A stretch of DNA of 64,000 nt, from NCBI RefSeq assembly GCF_029407905.1, contig NC_073627.1, positions 134,553,697 to 134,617,696 of the forward strand. Reading direction: 5' to 3'. Of this stretch, positions 11,745 through 24,857 are shown piece by piece (the stretch's first letter is position 1; each line of letters begins with the position of its first letter). A program made the translations under genes and the position numbers. The notes under the pieces are model-generated. The model had not been told where the DNA came from. It saw only the letters and a list, made by a program, of their open reading frames with translations, and ran no database searches. The DNA comes from Bubalus kerabau (lineage: Eukaryota; Chordata; Mammalia; Artiodactyla; Bovidae).

Positions 11745-13087
11745 GTTGAAAATGGGTTATGAGGTTTTGTGGAGAAGGATTTGTGGCTGAGGATTATTAA
11801 TATGGAATGGGTTGCAGAGACCAAAAGGAACTAAGGGAAAAAGGGGGGTAAAATCACAATTCATACAAAAGCTATGTACAACATAACTTTTATGGAGTTC
11901 TGTGAAAGTATAAATCTACACCTCTGTCCTGTTCAACTTAAAGATATATGCATACATTTGAAATTATTGATATAAAAATTAAATTACTTAGTAATTTTTT
12001 TTAAAAAAAGAAAGCCACCAGATCATTTAAGTCCCTAATAAAAATGCAAATGTTATTTGGGATGATTAAATACTAAGAGATTATCAAGCAGTTATTTATA
12101 CTTCTGTTCAAGTTATATTACCAGATTAGTAAGTGCATGCTGACTGAAGGAATAAAGCAGAAGTGTTCATCATAGCAACCTGGTTTTGATGTGAGCAGGG
12201 AGAAGGAAAGGAAAAAGGCTGGAATGCCCTTTGATGCTAGGTCAAAAGGGACTTTAAAGGGATAGGGAGAAGCAGGAGAGCATTGAGAAGGCAGGAGAGG
12301 ACTCTAGAAGTGATGTAGAGGGGTGTGTGGGCAAAGCTAGTGGGGCCGAATTAGTAGGTGAAACAGACTGGTGAGCTCCTACGGTCTGGTTTAATTTTCT
12401 AAGAAGGAATTATTTCCTTTGCAGATTATCTCCAGTGACTAGCACAATGCCTGGCCTGTCAGAGTAAGAACCCAGAGAGCATTTGATGATTAAGAGGGTG
12501 GGGATATGAGAGAGAGAGAGGGAGAATGAGAGAGAAAGAGAACAAGAAGTGACTTGGTTTCATAGCTTATCAGTTGCAGAGTCGGGGTAAAATCCAGACG
12601 CAGTTGTTTTTTTTTTTTTCTCCCCTAAGTTTCTAAGAGTAGTTCAAAGAGGAAGATATGAGGACAGAGGGAAGTGAGGAAAGGAGGGAGGGAAGGAGAA
12701 CTGGATCCCCTTCTCATCCTCTTCCCTTCTCTCTCCACTCCTCTCCCTCCCAAGAGTGGGAGTGGAGATGTACTGGGTGTGGGAGAAAAGGCACCAGCTG
12801 CTCCCTCCCTTGTGGCTCAGGTTATATAAAAGAAAAATTTCTGATTCTGGATGAACACTACAGCGAGCCCCAATGGCAGCAACATCGCCCTCAGACTGGC
12901 CCTTTCAGTCAAGCTCGCAATAGGATGAGACAGAGTCACCTGGCCCTTTCTTGGCTCAATTCTCTGAAGGAGATTGGTTGTCCAATCAACTGGTTGATTA
13001 TACCCAAAACAAACTGATTATAAATATGTTAATGAAATAGTCATTTTACTGTTTATAGTCTCCATCTCTTTTTCCATGTTCTGGTAC
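11745..13087. other. Unique non-coding sequence
   Basis: AT-rich to about 12150, then purine-rich, with a GA-rich simple stretch at about 12505-12550. The 119-aa frame at 12658-13017 begins in a purine-rich low-complexity block and shows no recognised domain, so it is not called. Confidence 0.5.
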
Positions 13088-13309
13088 GTGTGTGCTAAGT
13101 CGCTTCAGTCATGTCTGACTCTTTGCAACCCCATGAATTGTAGCCTGTTGGGCTCCTCTGTCCATGGCATTCTCCAGGCAGGAATACTGGACTGGGTTGC
13201 CATGCTCTTCTCCAGGGGGATCTTCCTGATCCGAGGATTGAACCAGCATCTCTGAAGTCTCCTGCATTGGTAGGCAGGTTCTTTACCACTAATACCACCT
13301 GGGAAGCCC
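13088..13309 (-). mobile_element. Bov-tA SINE
   Basis: Near full-length minus-strand copy, from GTGTGTGCTAAGTCGCTTCA at the tail complement to CCACCTGGGAAGCCC at the tRNA-like head complement. Confidence 0.93.
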
Positions 13310-14585
13310 ACTTTTCATGTGTATTTTCCCCCAAAAGGGGTGCTCAGTTTTAGGTGCCCAGATCTATCTTCTTCTCTATACCTGACCATCCCCTGAAGAT
13401 AACTGACCATCTCCTGAACTGGCTACACTAATTTCTCATGAAATTTAGTGAACTGAACAGGGATTCAAAAGGGGGTTTAATGTGAGATCTAATGAACCCA
13501 AACTATATCAAGGTTGTAGGGTCTGATAACCCCTTAATGTGTTATCTTTCCAAGCAGATTTGAGTTATTATAGAGCACAGAGAAAGCAAGTTGTTAAACA
13601 TCAGCTAATAAGGCAGTGGACTCAGGCTCAATTTTCTGAACATGAATATGTTTGATATAAGTGGATATTAGGAACCAGGTGGTTAAGTATTAGATGATAT
13701 GGGATGCAGTAAGTATAGAATGGGTATAGGCTATTAAGAATTGAACCTGGATTCTGAATTGTATGTGATGTTTTAACTAAAAATAATAAAGTATACAATG
13801 AAATGTGACTGAAAGATGAGGGAATTTTATTACATGATATCACAAGAATTCCAGAGTTTGCTAATTCAGCAGCTGTAATAATCCCCTCTTTCTTTTGTTC
13901 TCCATTTGATTGCAAGGTGGTTAAAGCTACTCTATGTATTGTGCAAATATGACATTCATTAAAGAAACTGAAAGAAGGATCTCTACTTTCATTCACCATG
14001 CATATTTTGTCAGTAGAGATTAAAAATCTTTATCCCTTTATTCATCAACATGGCCTTACTGCCATAATACATACCACCAAAATTCCAATGGCCGTAGACA
14101 GCAAAGGTTTATTTATTGCTCATATCCATAATCTGATTCAAGTCATTTGGGATGGGGAGAATGCTCTGCTCCATGCAAACACTCAAGGACCCAGACTCAT
14201 TCCAGCTAATGGCTCCAGCATCCTTCAAGGCCTTGGAATATCTTCTGGATCTTCAGCATCTGTGAGTGAAAAAAGAGATGGTAAGGAGAAGGTGCAGAAA
14301 GTGATATACCTCACATCTATTCATATTCCATTAGTGAAATTCCATTAGTTATACAACCCTACTAAGATGTAAAAAGGCTAGGAAATGCCGTCTAATTCTG
14401 TGCCCTTGAAGAAGAGGGGAATGTGCATACTGCAAGTGCCATCAGTCTCTGCCACATACCCTATAAGGTATCCTCTCACTTCCCATCAGCCAGGAGTAGG
14501 TCACATGCTCATGACTAAACTATTCACTGTCAAAGGGAATGAGGATGATCCAATCAACTTGCATGATGCCCAAATGGTCAGGTGA
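13310..14585. other. Mostly unique; part may be an ancient repeat
   Basis: Nothing coding is supported. The block at 14030-14440 (with phrases such as AAGGTTTATTTATTGCTCAT and CAAGGCCTTGGAATATCTTC) resembles a class of diverged mammalian interspersed repeats. I cannot name the family confidently. A similar decayed phrase recurs near 32870-32960. Confidence 0.4.
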
Positions 14586-15502
14586 TCCCCAGTGCTCCCC
14601 ACCTTCTTGTATTCTTACCCCTGTATAATCCCCTCCCCTTGAGTGCGGGTGGGATATGTGACCTTCTTTTACCAACAGAATATGGCCAAAGTATGTGATG
14701 TCACTTTTATATGGAAAAGGTCATATGTTGTCATTGTTATAATTATATTAAATCACATTATATTAATATAAGATGCCAGAGAAGACTCTTGAGAGTCCCT
14801 TGGACATCAGGGAGATCAAACCAGTCAATCCTAAAGGAAATCAAACCCGAATATTCATTGGAAGGACTGATGCTGAAGTTGAAGCTCCAATACTTTGGCC
14901 ATCTGATGCGAAGAGCTGACTAATTGGAAAAGACCCTGATGCTGGGAAAGATTGAAGGCAAAAGGAGAAGAAAGAATCAGAGAATGAGATGGTTAGATAG
15001 CATCACAGACTCAATGGACATGAATTTCAGCAAACTCTGGGAGATAGTAGAGGACAGAGGACCCTGGTGTGCTGCACTCTAGGGGTCACAAAGAGTCAGA
15101 CACAATTTAGTGACTGAACAACTGTCTAGAGATTCTCCTTGCTGGTTTGATGAAGAAAGCCTCCCTGCTAAGAAAACCACATGGCAAGAATCCATGAGCA
15201 GCTTTGGGTCAACAGCCAACAAGGAATGGAAGTGCTATATTCTACAACTGCAAGGAAATGAATTCCACCAAAAACCTGAGTAAGTTCGGAGGCAGAGTCT
15301 TCTCCAGTCAAGCCTCCAGATAAGAATGGAGCCTGGCTGATGTTTTAATTGCAGCCTCGTGAGACCCAGAGCAGAACACTCAGCTAAGGCACACATGCCT
15401 GGACTCCTGAACCGCAGAAACTATGACACAATGAACATGTGTTATTTGAAGCCTCTAAGTTTGTAGTCACTTGTTGTGCAGCAACAGAATACTAATAAAG
15501 CT
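14586..15502 (+). mobile_element. MaLR/ERVL-like LTR, split by BovB
   Basis: Left part has CCCCTGTATAATCCCCTCCC and TTGAGTGCGGGTGGGATATG. The right part has the usual LTR 3' half: GCAGCCTCGTGAGACCCAGA and TGTTATTTGAAGCCTCTAAG, ending with AACAGAATACTAATAA. No internal retroviral genes. BovB at 14779-15123 separates the halves. Confidence 0.55.
14779..15123 (+). mobile_element. RTE-BovB 3' fragment
   Basis: 5'-truncated plus-strand BovB beginning at GAAGACTCTTGAGAGTCCC and ending at the family 3' tail (AGTCAGACACAATTTAGTGACTG). Encodes the decayed C-terminal part of the RT protein, seen as RVPWTSGRSNQSILKEI. Confidence 0.88.
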
Positions 15503-17744
15503 TAAATCCATTATGGTTAACCACTGGGAGTAGAAGGAAGCCAACTTATCTGACTTCCAGTGGTTTACTAAGCCAACTTATGTTCAATCTCAGGTGGCTG
15601 AGACTGAAGAAGCAATCAAAATCAGGCTCTTCCAGGAAGGACTATGTGATGCCTGGCTATCAATACACCATGGATAGTCTTTATCATAGACAATATTCTA
15701 TAAAAACAGGTGGCAAAGCCCCATGCTGCAGTACTCTCTGGAACAAACTCATCAATGTAGGCTCTTAGATACAGCATATTTAATTCTAACCCAAGTAAAG
15801 ACAAGTTGTATATTAAATGAAAATGAATATTATGAAGTTTTAACTGGATCATGTAAAACTACTAAGACAGCAGCATCTGTTAGGTCCCAGGCCTCCTTGA
15901 GAATCTGATGAAATTCTGGACACCTTCTTGTCAGAAAAAGATATACTTGAATACCTATGCAAAGTAAAGTTTTGCCCACAATTTTTAGGAGATTAAGACC
16001 CCTTGAGGCGTGTCCAGAGGTCCCCAGGTTGGTCACACACTATGGGGTTGAGTGACCTCAACTTTTGGGTCACCTAGATATGAGAGAATTATATCAGATG
16101 ACAGCTGTATAGTCAGCAAAAATGTTCTTGAAAACCTCAGCTTTGTGTGGCAGGGATTGTTTTCAGCATGTGACTCAGGTGTCACCTAAAAGAGTTGGGG
16201 CAGGAAAGAATAGAGCATCCCAAAGCTGCAGGGCTCGTGGGCAAGGATAGAGACAGGCTTTCTGGATTAGCCTAAATTCAGAAACAGCTTGGGGGAAGTA
16301 CAGAACAGCCAGAAATCTTGAATAGAGGAAGACACATGACAGCACTGGAGAGTGGAGAAAATGAGAGTAGGAGAGCAAGAACTGGAAGAATGAGAGACAC
16401 GCCTTCCAGACGGAGTGGGGCATTACCTCCTCCACCTGCCCTGTCACCCTCCAGGGAGTGCAAAGTTGGAAATAAAAAGGGCAAGTAGAAGCTGCCTTGC
16501 TAAGGGGTATTTTATTTCTCTGTGACAATTAACTTAGTTTTCAATTCAATTATAATACAAAAAAATTAATATAAGTATTTTCCAGATCATATAGATTATT
16601 ACCTTAAAACAAAAATGCCGATTTCATTGTCCACATTTGCCTTTTCACTGTGATTGTGTCAGTAAAAATTAGCACTGCAATAATTCATGTGGTCTAGTGA
16701 GAAAAGAACAGAGGGGAAATTACAATGTAAACAGCGCATTTCTGCCAGGTGAAAGCCAAATGACTTCATGGATGCTGACATGTTGGTGGGAGGTTTGAAT
16801 CATCACATGGCACAGGCAAGCCAAACTCAAAGGATCTGTTGAATGTATTCCTTTCCTTTGTGGGGGGTGACTCAGTTTGAGCAAGCAATATCAACTGTAA
16901 CATTGGATTAATTTTGTAAATTTGAATTGTTTGGGTTCTGTAATTTTCTATGTATTTGATCTGCAAATTCATTTTGATTTTGCAGTGATCATTAGGGCTG
17001 CCCACAGATATCCAGTTCCTTCTTCCAGGACACATGGTGATGCTTTAGCATCTCTCTGTTGAGTGGGGCACAGGATTCATTCTGGCTGGCAAGTAGTGAG
17101 ATATCCTTCCCATTTTTCTTCACCTTCCCTCCCATATCTTTGATCCAAGAACTCCAAGAAAAGTAGCATTGCAATTATCCTAAAATAGGCCATCCAAAGC
17201 CAGTGCACAATACCTGCCTTTGTTAAAATCTCATAGAGTTAGATAGAGCAAAGGCAGCACTTGTTGGGCGTTGCCAGCACTTGTCCTTCTAGGCTTGGAG
17301 TTGTGACACTTGGCAGATGAGATGCTGAGCTGTTCAAAGGTTACCTATAGATAATCCTCATGGGACTCAGGCTTTCTCTTTGGCTCCTCCAAGGTAGGAT
17401 GTGCTCAGGAGATGGCTGTTTGCTCTTGCTTGGGCCAGCTAGAGTGGCAGGAAGCTCTGGGTCTGTACTCAGAATCTTTGCATCTCCTTAGCATGAGTTG
17501 CAATTAAAAAAAAGCTTATCCATTGCCATGTGCTGAGAAAAATCCTGGCACCCACAGAGATTTTCATTATTGATGATGATGGTAATAATAATAGTAATTT
17601 TATAGCACTTTCATCCAGTATATGTTGCAAACAAAAATAATCAATCCAATCAGCACATGTGTTCTGCCGTCTGTTCTTTTCTCTTGGAGCCCCACCTCCC
17701 TCCCCACATGTATACATAGCACAGTATGTAAATCTCCACCTCCA

Positions 17745-17771
17745 ACACACACATACACACACACACACACA
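17745..17771. repeat. (AC)n microsatellite
   Basis: Interrupted dinucleotide run, ACACACACAT then (AC)n. Usable as a length-variable marker. Confidence 0.9.
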
Positions 17772-17789
17772 GTGCTCTTGCTTCTTGAT

Positions 17790-17900
17790 AACAGCTAACA
17801 TTTGCCTGAAATGAAAGTTTACAAAACACAGTTCCTACATTTAATCTCCTCAACAATGCTGTGAGCTGTCATTTTCCCCATTCTCATGTAGGAAAATTGA
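17790..17900 (-). mobile_element. MIR-like fragment
   Basis: Reads ACATTTAATCTCCTCAACAA and CATTTTCCCCATTCTCATG, matching the minus-strand MIR order (ATTTAATCCTCACAAC .. CCCCATTTTACAGATG) with decay. Confidence 0.5.
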
Positions 17901-18789
17901 TCAGAGAATGAGAAAGTGCTGATTCTGGAGCACTCACTGAGGTTCCATGGGAGCAGGATCAGGCTGAGATCAGGGAAGGAAACTGAGAACCTGCAATACC
18001 AACTGGGCCTGTTCAAGTGCCCACCTACAGGGAGCTAAGCCCAAAATCTGTGATCAGAAAGCAGAGTCAGAAGGACAAATCAAAGTTGGAATGGCACACA
18101 AGAAGGCGTGATTGGAAGAGAAGCTAAAGCAAAAAGAAAATGAGACAAGCAAAGAGTAAAGATTATCAGAGGCCAGTGGGGAATTTAATGACGCTCTTTT
18201 CTTGGGATAAAGCTGGTTCATAAAGCCATATGATGTCACTAGACACTTTGACTCTAAATCTGGGTCATTTTTTTATCTCAAGATTCCTGTCCTGAGGTTC
18301 ATATATATACAAAACTCTGTTTCTGTGTGTTTCCAGATGTGTGTTCTTTAAGGCAGATGTTTCATAGATTTTATCAGATTCTTAAAGGGAACTTTGTTGC
18401 CTTCCATCTAAGCAATGAACTGCCTTCACTGTGTGATTTGGTCCCCTTCTGTGGTCCCCTCAATTCTGAAATTTAATGTCCCACCCTATCCCTTCCAGTC
18501 CTGGAGTGTTCTCTATGAGCCACTCTCCCGCTCATGAATAGATTAATTGATTGGTTAATAGAAAATCTCTTTGGTATCTAAACCAGTCCTAGATGATACC
18601 ATTATAGAGTATACTTAAGGCATAATGTTGCCCTCATAGACGTTAAGATCTTGGCTTAAGGACAAGACACACAATGAGGGGCCAAGAGTAAAAGCCAGCA
18701 TTAATATCAGTTGGTGAGATCCAGACAAGTTGTCAGAAGAGGAGAGTTGAGTGAGGTGTTGAGTTACTAGACAGCAGCGTGTGTTGGTG

Positions 18790-18960
18790 AAGAAGAAAGA
18801 ACCATGCCTTTGGAGACAGATATTCTGGGTCTCAGTCTTAACTACCACCTACTGCACAGTCTTGGTGAGTTATTAATGTCTCTTACTTGTATGAGAGACA
18901 CTAACACTACCTTGGTGGGTGTTACCATTATTACGATGGGGGATTATAGAAACTGGCGTG
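18790..18960 (+). mobile_element. MIR-like fragment
   Basis: Weak plus-strand MIR order: a GGGTCTCAGTC / ACCACCTACT head and a TGAGTTATTAATGTCTCTTAC region. Strongly diverged. Confidence 0.4.
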
Positions 18961-19009
18961 TATAGCTCAGGACTGATGCTCTGAATGTGATCCATAATCA
19001 TCAAAATCT

Positions 19010-20640
19010 AAGGTATGTACCTATTTATTTTAAAAGTCTATATTGTTCAGTTTTGTATGCCTACAAACATTTTATAAATTGAATCAGACCTTGTGTATTA
19101 TTTATCACTCAAATATATAGAATATATAGAGTTGGTCATTTATGTTGATAGATGGGTCTCTGGTTAATAATGGCTTTTTACTTCAATGACTTTACCACAC
19201 TTTATTTATATTGTCTTCTGTTAGTAGACCACATGTATCTTCCCCCGAAATCTTTGCTACTATAAATGTTTGAGTTATAAACACACTTCAATATGTAGGT
19301 GTTTCTCCAGAAGTGGAATGGCTGGCTTGCAGGGAGAAAGCCAACTTGCTTACCAAGTATTTGTAATAATTCACACTATCATAAACAAACAATGAAAATC
19401 TCATTGCCTTTCTAACGCTTGACCTTGTCAGAATCAAAAATGTCTTTGTGTCCAAATGGCATAAAAGGATGGGTAAGTTTGATTTGCATTTTTCTAACGA
19501 TTAATATGATTAAATAACTTTTCATAGCTGCAGCAGTTTTGTTTTATTTTTTAACTGGTATGCATTGTCATGTCTCTGTCCACCTTCCTTATGTCTACTT
19601 TTTTGGATCTTATTCTTACTGACTCATAAAAATTCTTTTTGTGTTATGAATACTAATCCTTTGTCAGTAAGGGCAGCAAATATATTCTCAAAGTTTTGTG
19701 CTTTTTTCCCTCATTTCTTCATGCTCTTTTTGATGAATGGGATATCTTAATTATAATGCTAATACATATATCAAATTTAGGTAATATATGCTTTCACATT
19801 TTAAGAAAATCCTCCCCACCCTCAGGTCAAAACATTCACTGACATTTTCTTGAAAATGAGTAGTTTTATCTTTTATGTTTAGAAATTTTATCCATCTGGA
19901 CTTGATCTTTTGTTTGTTTTTGTTTATTATGGCTTAAGATTTCAATTTAAAATTTTTGTACTGGTGAACAAATATCTCAGAACACATTATTCAAAAATTT
20001 TATTTTTCCCCCATTGATTTGTAAAGTTATCTCTGTAAAATATCAACTTTAAAAGTGTATCAATCTGTTTTTATACTCTTTACTGTGCTCCACAGATATG
20101 TTAATCTGTGCCAGAATTAATAACAACTGTACTAATTGCTATACATTTAATAGTAACTGTTAGTATCTAGTAGAGAAAATACTTATTCTTTTTTTTTTCT
20201 TAGAAGTATCTTATCTATCTTGACCCTTTGTTCTTCCTAATTTATTGTCATGTTCCTGTTAGAAACATCTCAGCATTTTTATAGAAATTGAATCAAAAGG
20301 ATAGATCAATTTGAAGACAATTGAAATTATTTTGAAGTTCAGTCTCCCATTAATGAACATAATATATCTATTTATTTAGATCTAATGGAATGTATTTAAA
20401 TAATGTTTTAAAGTTTTCTCCATAAAGATTTGGAACATTTTTGGCAGATTCTTGGCTAGATAAATAATAATAATATGGCAGTGTAAATGGTTTTTCTCCT
20501 CTGTTTTGCTAGTATATAGAAATAAATTTTAATTCGCATATTAACATGTTATCCAGCCACCTTGCTAAATTGAATATTCTTGAAACAATTTATTTATAGT
20601 TTCTTTTATATCTTCTATGAAGATAATGTAGACCTTGAAC
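19010..20640 (-). mobile_element. Old L1 (L1M-type) remnant
   Basis: The plus strand shows, in order, hallmarks of a minus-strand L1 3' end: AAGTGGAATGGCTGGCTTGC, TTTGATTTGCATTTTTCTAA, ACTAATCCTTTGTCAG, then ATCCATCTGGACTTGATCTT. Frames are destroyed. Confidence 0.75.
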
Positions 20641-20909
20641 AATGATGGCTTTTCTTTCATGTTTTGGACTGTTTTTCAGCAATACAGATCATTTCCCTTT
20701 TTCTGAACTCTACTCTCTATCACTAGAGTTAGAAACCTGAAAAATTATGTTTATCAGAATCTCTACTATCAAGAGTTTTCAACTAGGTTCCACCATTGAG
20801 AAGCACTTATATAAAGTTTAGAAGCTGTAAGAGAGGCAAGAGCTAAATCAATATTCTTACAATTGCAGCAGGCACAGTTATGAGCTTTGCCAGGGTGAGA
20901 TTTCATATG

Positions 20910-21123
20910 AAAAAAAGAAAAGTGAAAGTGTTAGTCACTCAGTCATGTCCAACTCTGCAACCCCATGGTCTGTGTAGCCCACCAGGCTCCTCTGTCCAAG
21001 GAATTCTCCAGGCAAGAATACTGGAGTGGGTAGTCATTTCCTTCTCCAGGGGCTCTTTCTAACCTAGGGATCGAACCCAGGTCACCTGCATTGCAGGCAG
21101 ATTCTTTACTGCCTAAGCCAACA
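20910..21123 (-). mobile_element. Bov-tA SINE with clear TSD
   Basis: Full minus-strand copy bounded by a perfect 14-bp duplication, GAGATTTCATATGA, at 20896-20909 and 21124-21137. The head complement, ATCGAACCCAGGTCACCTGC, retains a good B-box-like region. Confidence 0.95.
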
Positions 21124-21299
21124 GAGATTTCATATGAGCTTCTTACAAATCATTCATTTTAGGGCTAGATGAGTGTGATCAGTAAATAACTTCTTGGATT
21201 TTTTGCAACTCCCTGGCAGCTATCTGCCTGCCACTGAATTCCAGTGCCTTCCTTAACCTTCTCTAAGCCCTTCCTATATTTTAAAGTACTTAAATGACT

Positions 21300-22380
21300 T
21301 CCTTTTCATACTGTTCATGGGGTTCTCAAGGCAAGAATACTGAAGTGGTTTGCCATTCCCTTCTCCAGCGGACCATGTTTTATCAGAACTCTCCACCATG
21401 ACCTGTCCGTCTTGAGTGGGCCTACATGGCATGGCTCGTAGTTTCACTGAGTTAGACAAGGCTGTGGTCCATGTGATCAGATTGGTTAGTTTTCTGTGAT
21501 TGTGGTTTTCATTCTGTCTGCCCTCTGATGGAGAAGGATAAGAGGCTTATGGAAGCTTCCTGATGGAAGAGACTGACTGAGGGGGAAACTGGGTCTTGTT
21601 CTGATGGGCGGGGCCAGGCTCAGTAAATCTTTAATCCAACTTTCTACTAATGGGCAGGGCTGTGTTCCCTTCCTGTTATTTGACCTGAGGGGTCTCTTGT
21701 GGGGTCACTGCTCCTTTCTCCTGGGTCCTAGTGCACACAAGGTTTTGTTTGTGCCCTCCAAGAATCTGTTTCCCCAGTCCTGTGTAAGTTCTGGCGGCTC
21801 TATGGTGGGGTTAATGACGACCTCCTCCAAGAGGGCTTATGCCATACCCAGGTCTACTGCATCCAGAGCCCCTGCCCCTGCAGCAATCCACTGCTAACCC
21901 ATATCTCCATAGGAGACACTCAAACACAGTTCTGTCTCAGTCTCTGTGGGGTCTCTGGGTCTTGGTGCACACAAGGTTTGTTTGAGCCCTCTGAGCATCT
22001 CTGATGGGTATGGGGTTTGATTCTAAATGTGATTTTGCCCCTCCTACCATCTTGTTGGGGATTATCCTTTGCCCCATCCTAGAGGAAATCAGTCCTGAAT
22101 ATTCATTGGAAGGATTGATGCTGAAGCTGCAACTCCAATACTTTGGCCACCTGATGTGAAGAACTGACTCATTTGAAAAGACCCTGATGCTGGGAAAGAT
22201 TGAAGGTGGGAGGAGAAGGAGATGACAAAGGGTGAGATGGATGGATGGCATCACCAACTCAATGGACATGAGTAAGCTCTGGGAGTTGGTGATGGACAGG
22301 GAAGCCTGGCGTGCTGCAGTCTATGGGGTTGCAAAGAGTCAGACACAACTGAACAACTTAACTGAACTGAATGAACTGAA
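21300..22380 (+). mobile_element. RTE-BovB, internally deleted
   Basis: The left part (21310-22078) matches what I recall of BovB upstream sequence: TTGCCATTCCCTTCTCCAG, CCATGTGATCAGATTGGTTA and two related copies of the LTR-unrelated block GGTCTCT..TGGTGCACACAAGG. At about 22080 it jumps to the 3' part (GAAATCAGTCCTGAATATTC) and ends in the ACTGAACTGAATGAACTGAA tail. Most of the reverse transcriptase coding region is missing, so this is an internally deleted or mosaic copy. Assignment of the left part to BovB is less certain than that of the right part. Confidence 0.65.
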
Positions 22381-23933
22381 ATGTCTTCCTACTTGAAATA
22401 CCTAAAGCTGTTCTTATTGGTTAAACTCTGACTGATTACATTATTTTGTATCAAAAGTGTTTCCAAGAAACAGATCTTGAATGATGGTAACTGGACTTAT
22501 TTTGTGATCTGGTTACAGGCAAGGAGGGTGTTAGTTTCTCTATTGATAGAAAATGGTAGAAATTGTTGCTAGTTCACAGCCCAAAGTGGCAAAGGGTTTA
22601 TGAAATGTTTCACCTAAAACTCTTACAATGAATTACTATTAAAGCAAGTATATAAACTGCCAAGTAGCTGGCTGCATAAGTGAGAATATCAAGAACAGCA
22701 GGGCAGACTGAATACATATGACTTCCCTGGAACATGTGGAGAAAGAAAATGAGAGGCTTAGTCCTTTTAATTCTCACTCAAGCTAATGTTATAAAACTTG
22801 ATATACCTACAGCTGCACTAAAATAGTATCTACCATAGCTGTATAACCAATGTACCTAAAAATCAGCTGCAAATCTTATCTTGTAGGTAAGAAATGTATG
22901 CAGAGATACAACACAAATTGAAATCATGGCTTTCTGAGAGCTCATACATAAAAGTGAAGGTACTGATGGAGAAAAACTGAGGTTTGACAATTGGAATGGG
23001 ACATTTTGGACAATTTGGATATATGCAATCACAATGATGGTTCCCTCCCCCAACTTTCCTTGTCTTCAGAAGCAGTCACTTCTTTTCAAAAACACAAGCT
23101 TATTCTTGCTTAAAAACCAAGTTCTCGCCTGAAGATTTTACCTTACCTGAGAATATTGATTTTCTTTAAGACTCACCTTCATCACTCCTCGTTACCTACA
23201 GTATTCAAGGAATGCATACATATTACTATTTCACATGTTAAAAGAATTGCAAGATTGGGCTAATTTTCATCAAAGGAAATCAGATGATTATGTGTGGAAA
23301 TAAATTCTATAGGTACTAGATCAGGACAAAAGTAACACAAAGTAAGATTGTGTCAAATGTATTGATATGAGCCCATTCAATAGATATGCTAGATTTAATG
23401 TGTTAGCTTGAACAGCTGGGAATTGTTCTAACACTGTGCTTGGTAGATTGACTGCAACCTGAAATCAGTGCTGTGCTTAGTCACTCCTCTGTCCATGGGG
23501 ATTCTCCAGGCAAGAATATCAGAATGAGTAGTATGTGCAATGGGCATGTTTACTCAAAAAATGCAAAAGAGTCAGAATGGTAGTCATATCCTAGACACAT
23601 AGGGGTCTTTGGTGAAAACTAATTCATTATAATTTCTCAAGAATTGAAACAGATGCCTTTCTTGATATGGGTAATTAAAAAAAATTCGAGCTTGGTGCAC
23701 CAAATCTGTGAACCAAAAATCATATTTTTTTACCCATTTCCAAGGTCTGAGATCACTCAGAGCCTTTTGATTAAAAGCAAGAGCAGTTGTCCCTAAGGAA
23801 AGACTCTGCACCCTTTCTACAAGTATACCCTGCAAATCTTTTTACCCAAACTTCACACAGAGACATATAGCTATTTATCATGGTGTTTCTGCTCAGGGGA
23901 AGAGGAACTAGACTCCAGACTTTGGGGGATTAC
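22381..23933. other. Unique non-coding sequence with a SINE scrap
   Basis: No gene recognised. Holds one small SINE remnant at 23470-23520, listed separately. Otherwise AT-rich unique DNA. Confidence 0.5.
23470..23520 (-). mobile_element. Bov-tA/Bov-A scrap with internal deletion
   Basis: TGCTGTGCTTAGTCACTCCTC joins directly to CTGTCCATGGGGATTCTCCA. The normal middle (TGTCCGACTCTTTGCGACC) is missing, so the copy has lost about 50 bp. Confidence 0.7.
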
Positions 23934-23943
23934 TAGATATTCA

Positions 23944-24199
23944 AGACCCCACTCCAGTACTCTTGCCTGGAAAATCCCATGGGCGGAGGAGCCTGGTAGG
24001 CTGCAGTCCATGGGGTCGCTAAGAGTCGGACACGACTGAGTGACTTCACTTTCACTTTTCACTTTCATGCATTGGAGAAGGAAATGGCAACCCACTCCAG
24101 TGTTCTTGCCTGGAGAATCCCAGGGACGGGGGAGCCTGATGGACTGCCATCTATGGGGTCCCACAGAGTCAGACATGACTGAAGTGACTTAGCAGCAGC
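23944..24199 (+). mobile_element. Bov-A2 dimeric SINE
   Basis: Two Bov-A units in tandem joined by a linker containing CTTTCACTTTTCACTTTCAT. It ends in the (AGC)n-type tail TTAGCAGCAGC. A 10-bp target-site duplication, AGATATTCAA, lies at 23934-23943 and 24200-24209. Confidence 0.93.
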
Positions 24200-24243
24200 A
24201 GATATTCAAAAATAGGGACATCACTATAAAGCCTAAGCATCAC

Positions 24244-24441
24244 TATGTTGTTGTTGTTTAGTCACTAAGCCGTGCCTGACTCTTTCCAACTCCATGTAAT
24301 GGAGCACATCAGGCTTCCCTGTTCTTTACCATCTCCTAGAGCTTGCTCATACTCATATCCATTGAGTCAGTGATGCCATCCAACCATCTCATCTCTATCT
24401 TCCTCTTCTCCTCCTGCCCTCAATCTTTCCCAGCATCAGGG
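24244..24441 (-). mobile_element. RTE-BovB 3' fragment
   Basis: Minus-strand BovB end: GTTGTTGTTTAGTCACTAAG, then ATTGAGTCAGTGATGCCATC and CTCCTGCCCTCAATCTTTCC, stopping at CAGCATCAGGGG. Confidence 0.85.
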
Positions 24442-24857
24442 GACAACATTATAACCCACCAATAAGAGTAAGGGCTTATGTGAACTCCCCATGGGCCCCA
24501 ACACAATGAGTCTAAACCATCTTTAATTGAGGGTGAGATCAAATAGGAACTTGGCTTATATGGGAATTTCTAATTCAACTCCCTGTGGTCCCTTTTATGG
24601 GTCCAGATTGTATCTCTTGCTCCTTACAACTGTGGAAATACAGGCCCCAAAACAATGAGAGTTGGCAGGAGCCAAACCATAGTTGCTGGCTTCAGCAAAC
24701 TCACATTTCTAAATTTGCATTTTCACTTCTTCTGTTTGTTTGTTTTTCCTTCAGAGAACTTCACTTAATTCTTTGATAACTCAGTGGATGTATTCAAATA
24801 TATGGTTTATTTTCTTAATTATATCAGGATTTCCAGGCAATTTATAAAAGGGAAGTT
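24442..24857. other. Unique non-coding sequence
   Basis: No recognisable feature. A 63-aa frame here has no support. Confidence 0.5.

Larger units (their letters stand above)
15503..19009. other. Long mostly unique stretch
   Basis: No gene supported. It contains a short AC microsatellite and two MIR-like fragments (separate entries). The segment 16540-17000 is AT-rich and free of recognisable young repeats. Open frames up to 117 aa (16175-16528, minus) lack recognisable domains. Confidence 0.45.

Noticed and set aside
12658..13017. 119-aa frame
   Set aside because: Starts in purine-rich low-complexity sequence and shows no conserved motif.
23944..24199. Repeated units with spacer, superficially CRISPR-like
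   Set aside because: It is a Bov-A2 dimer with a target-site duplication in vertebrate DNA.
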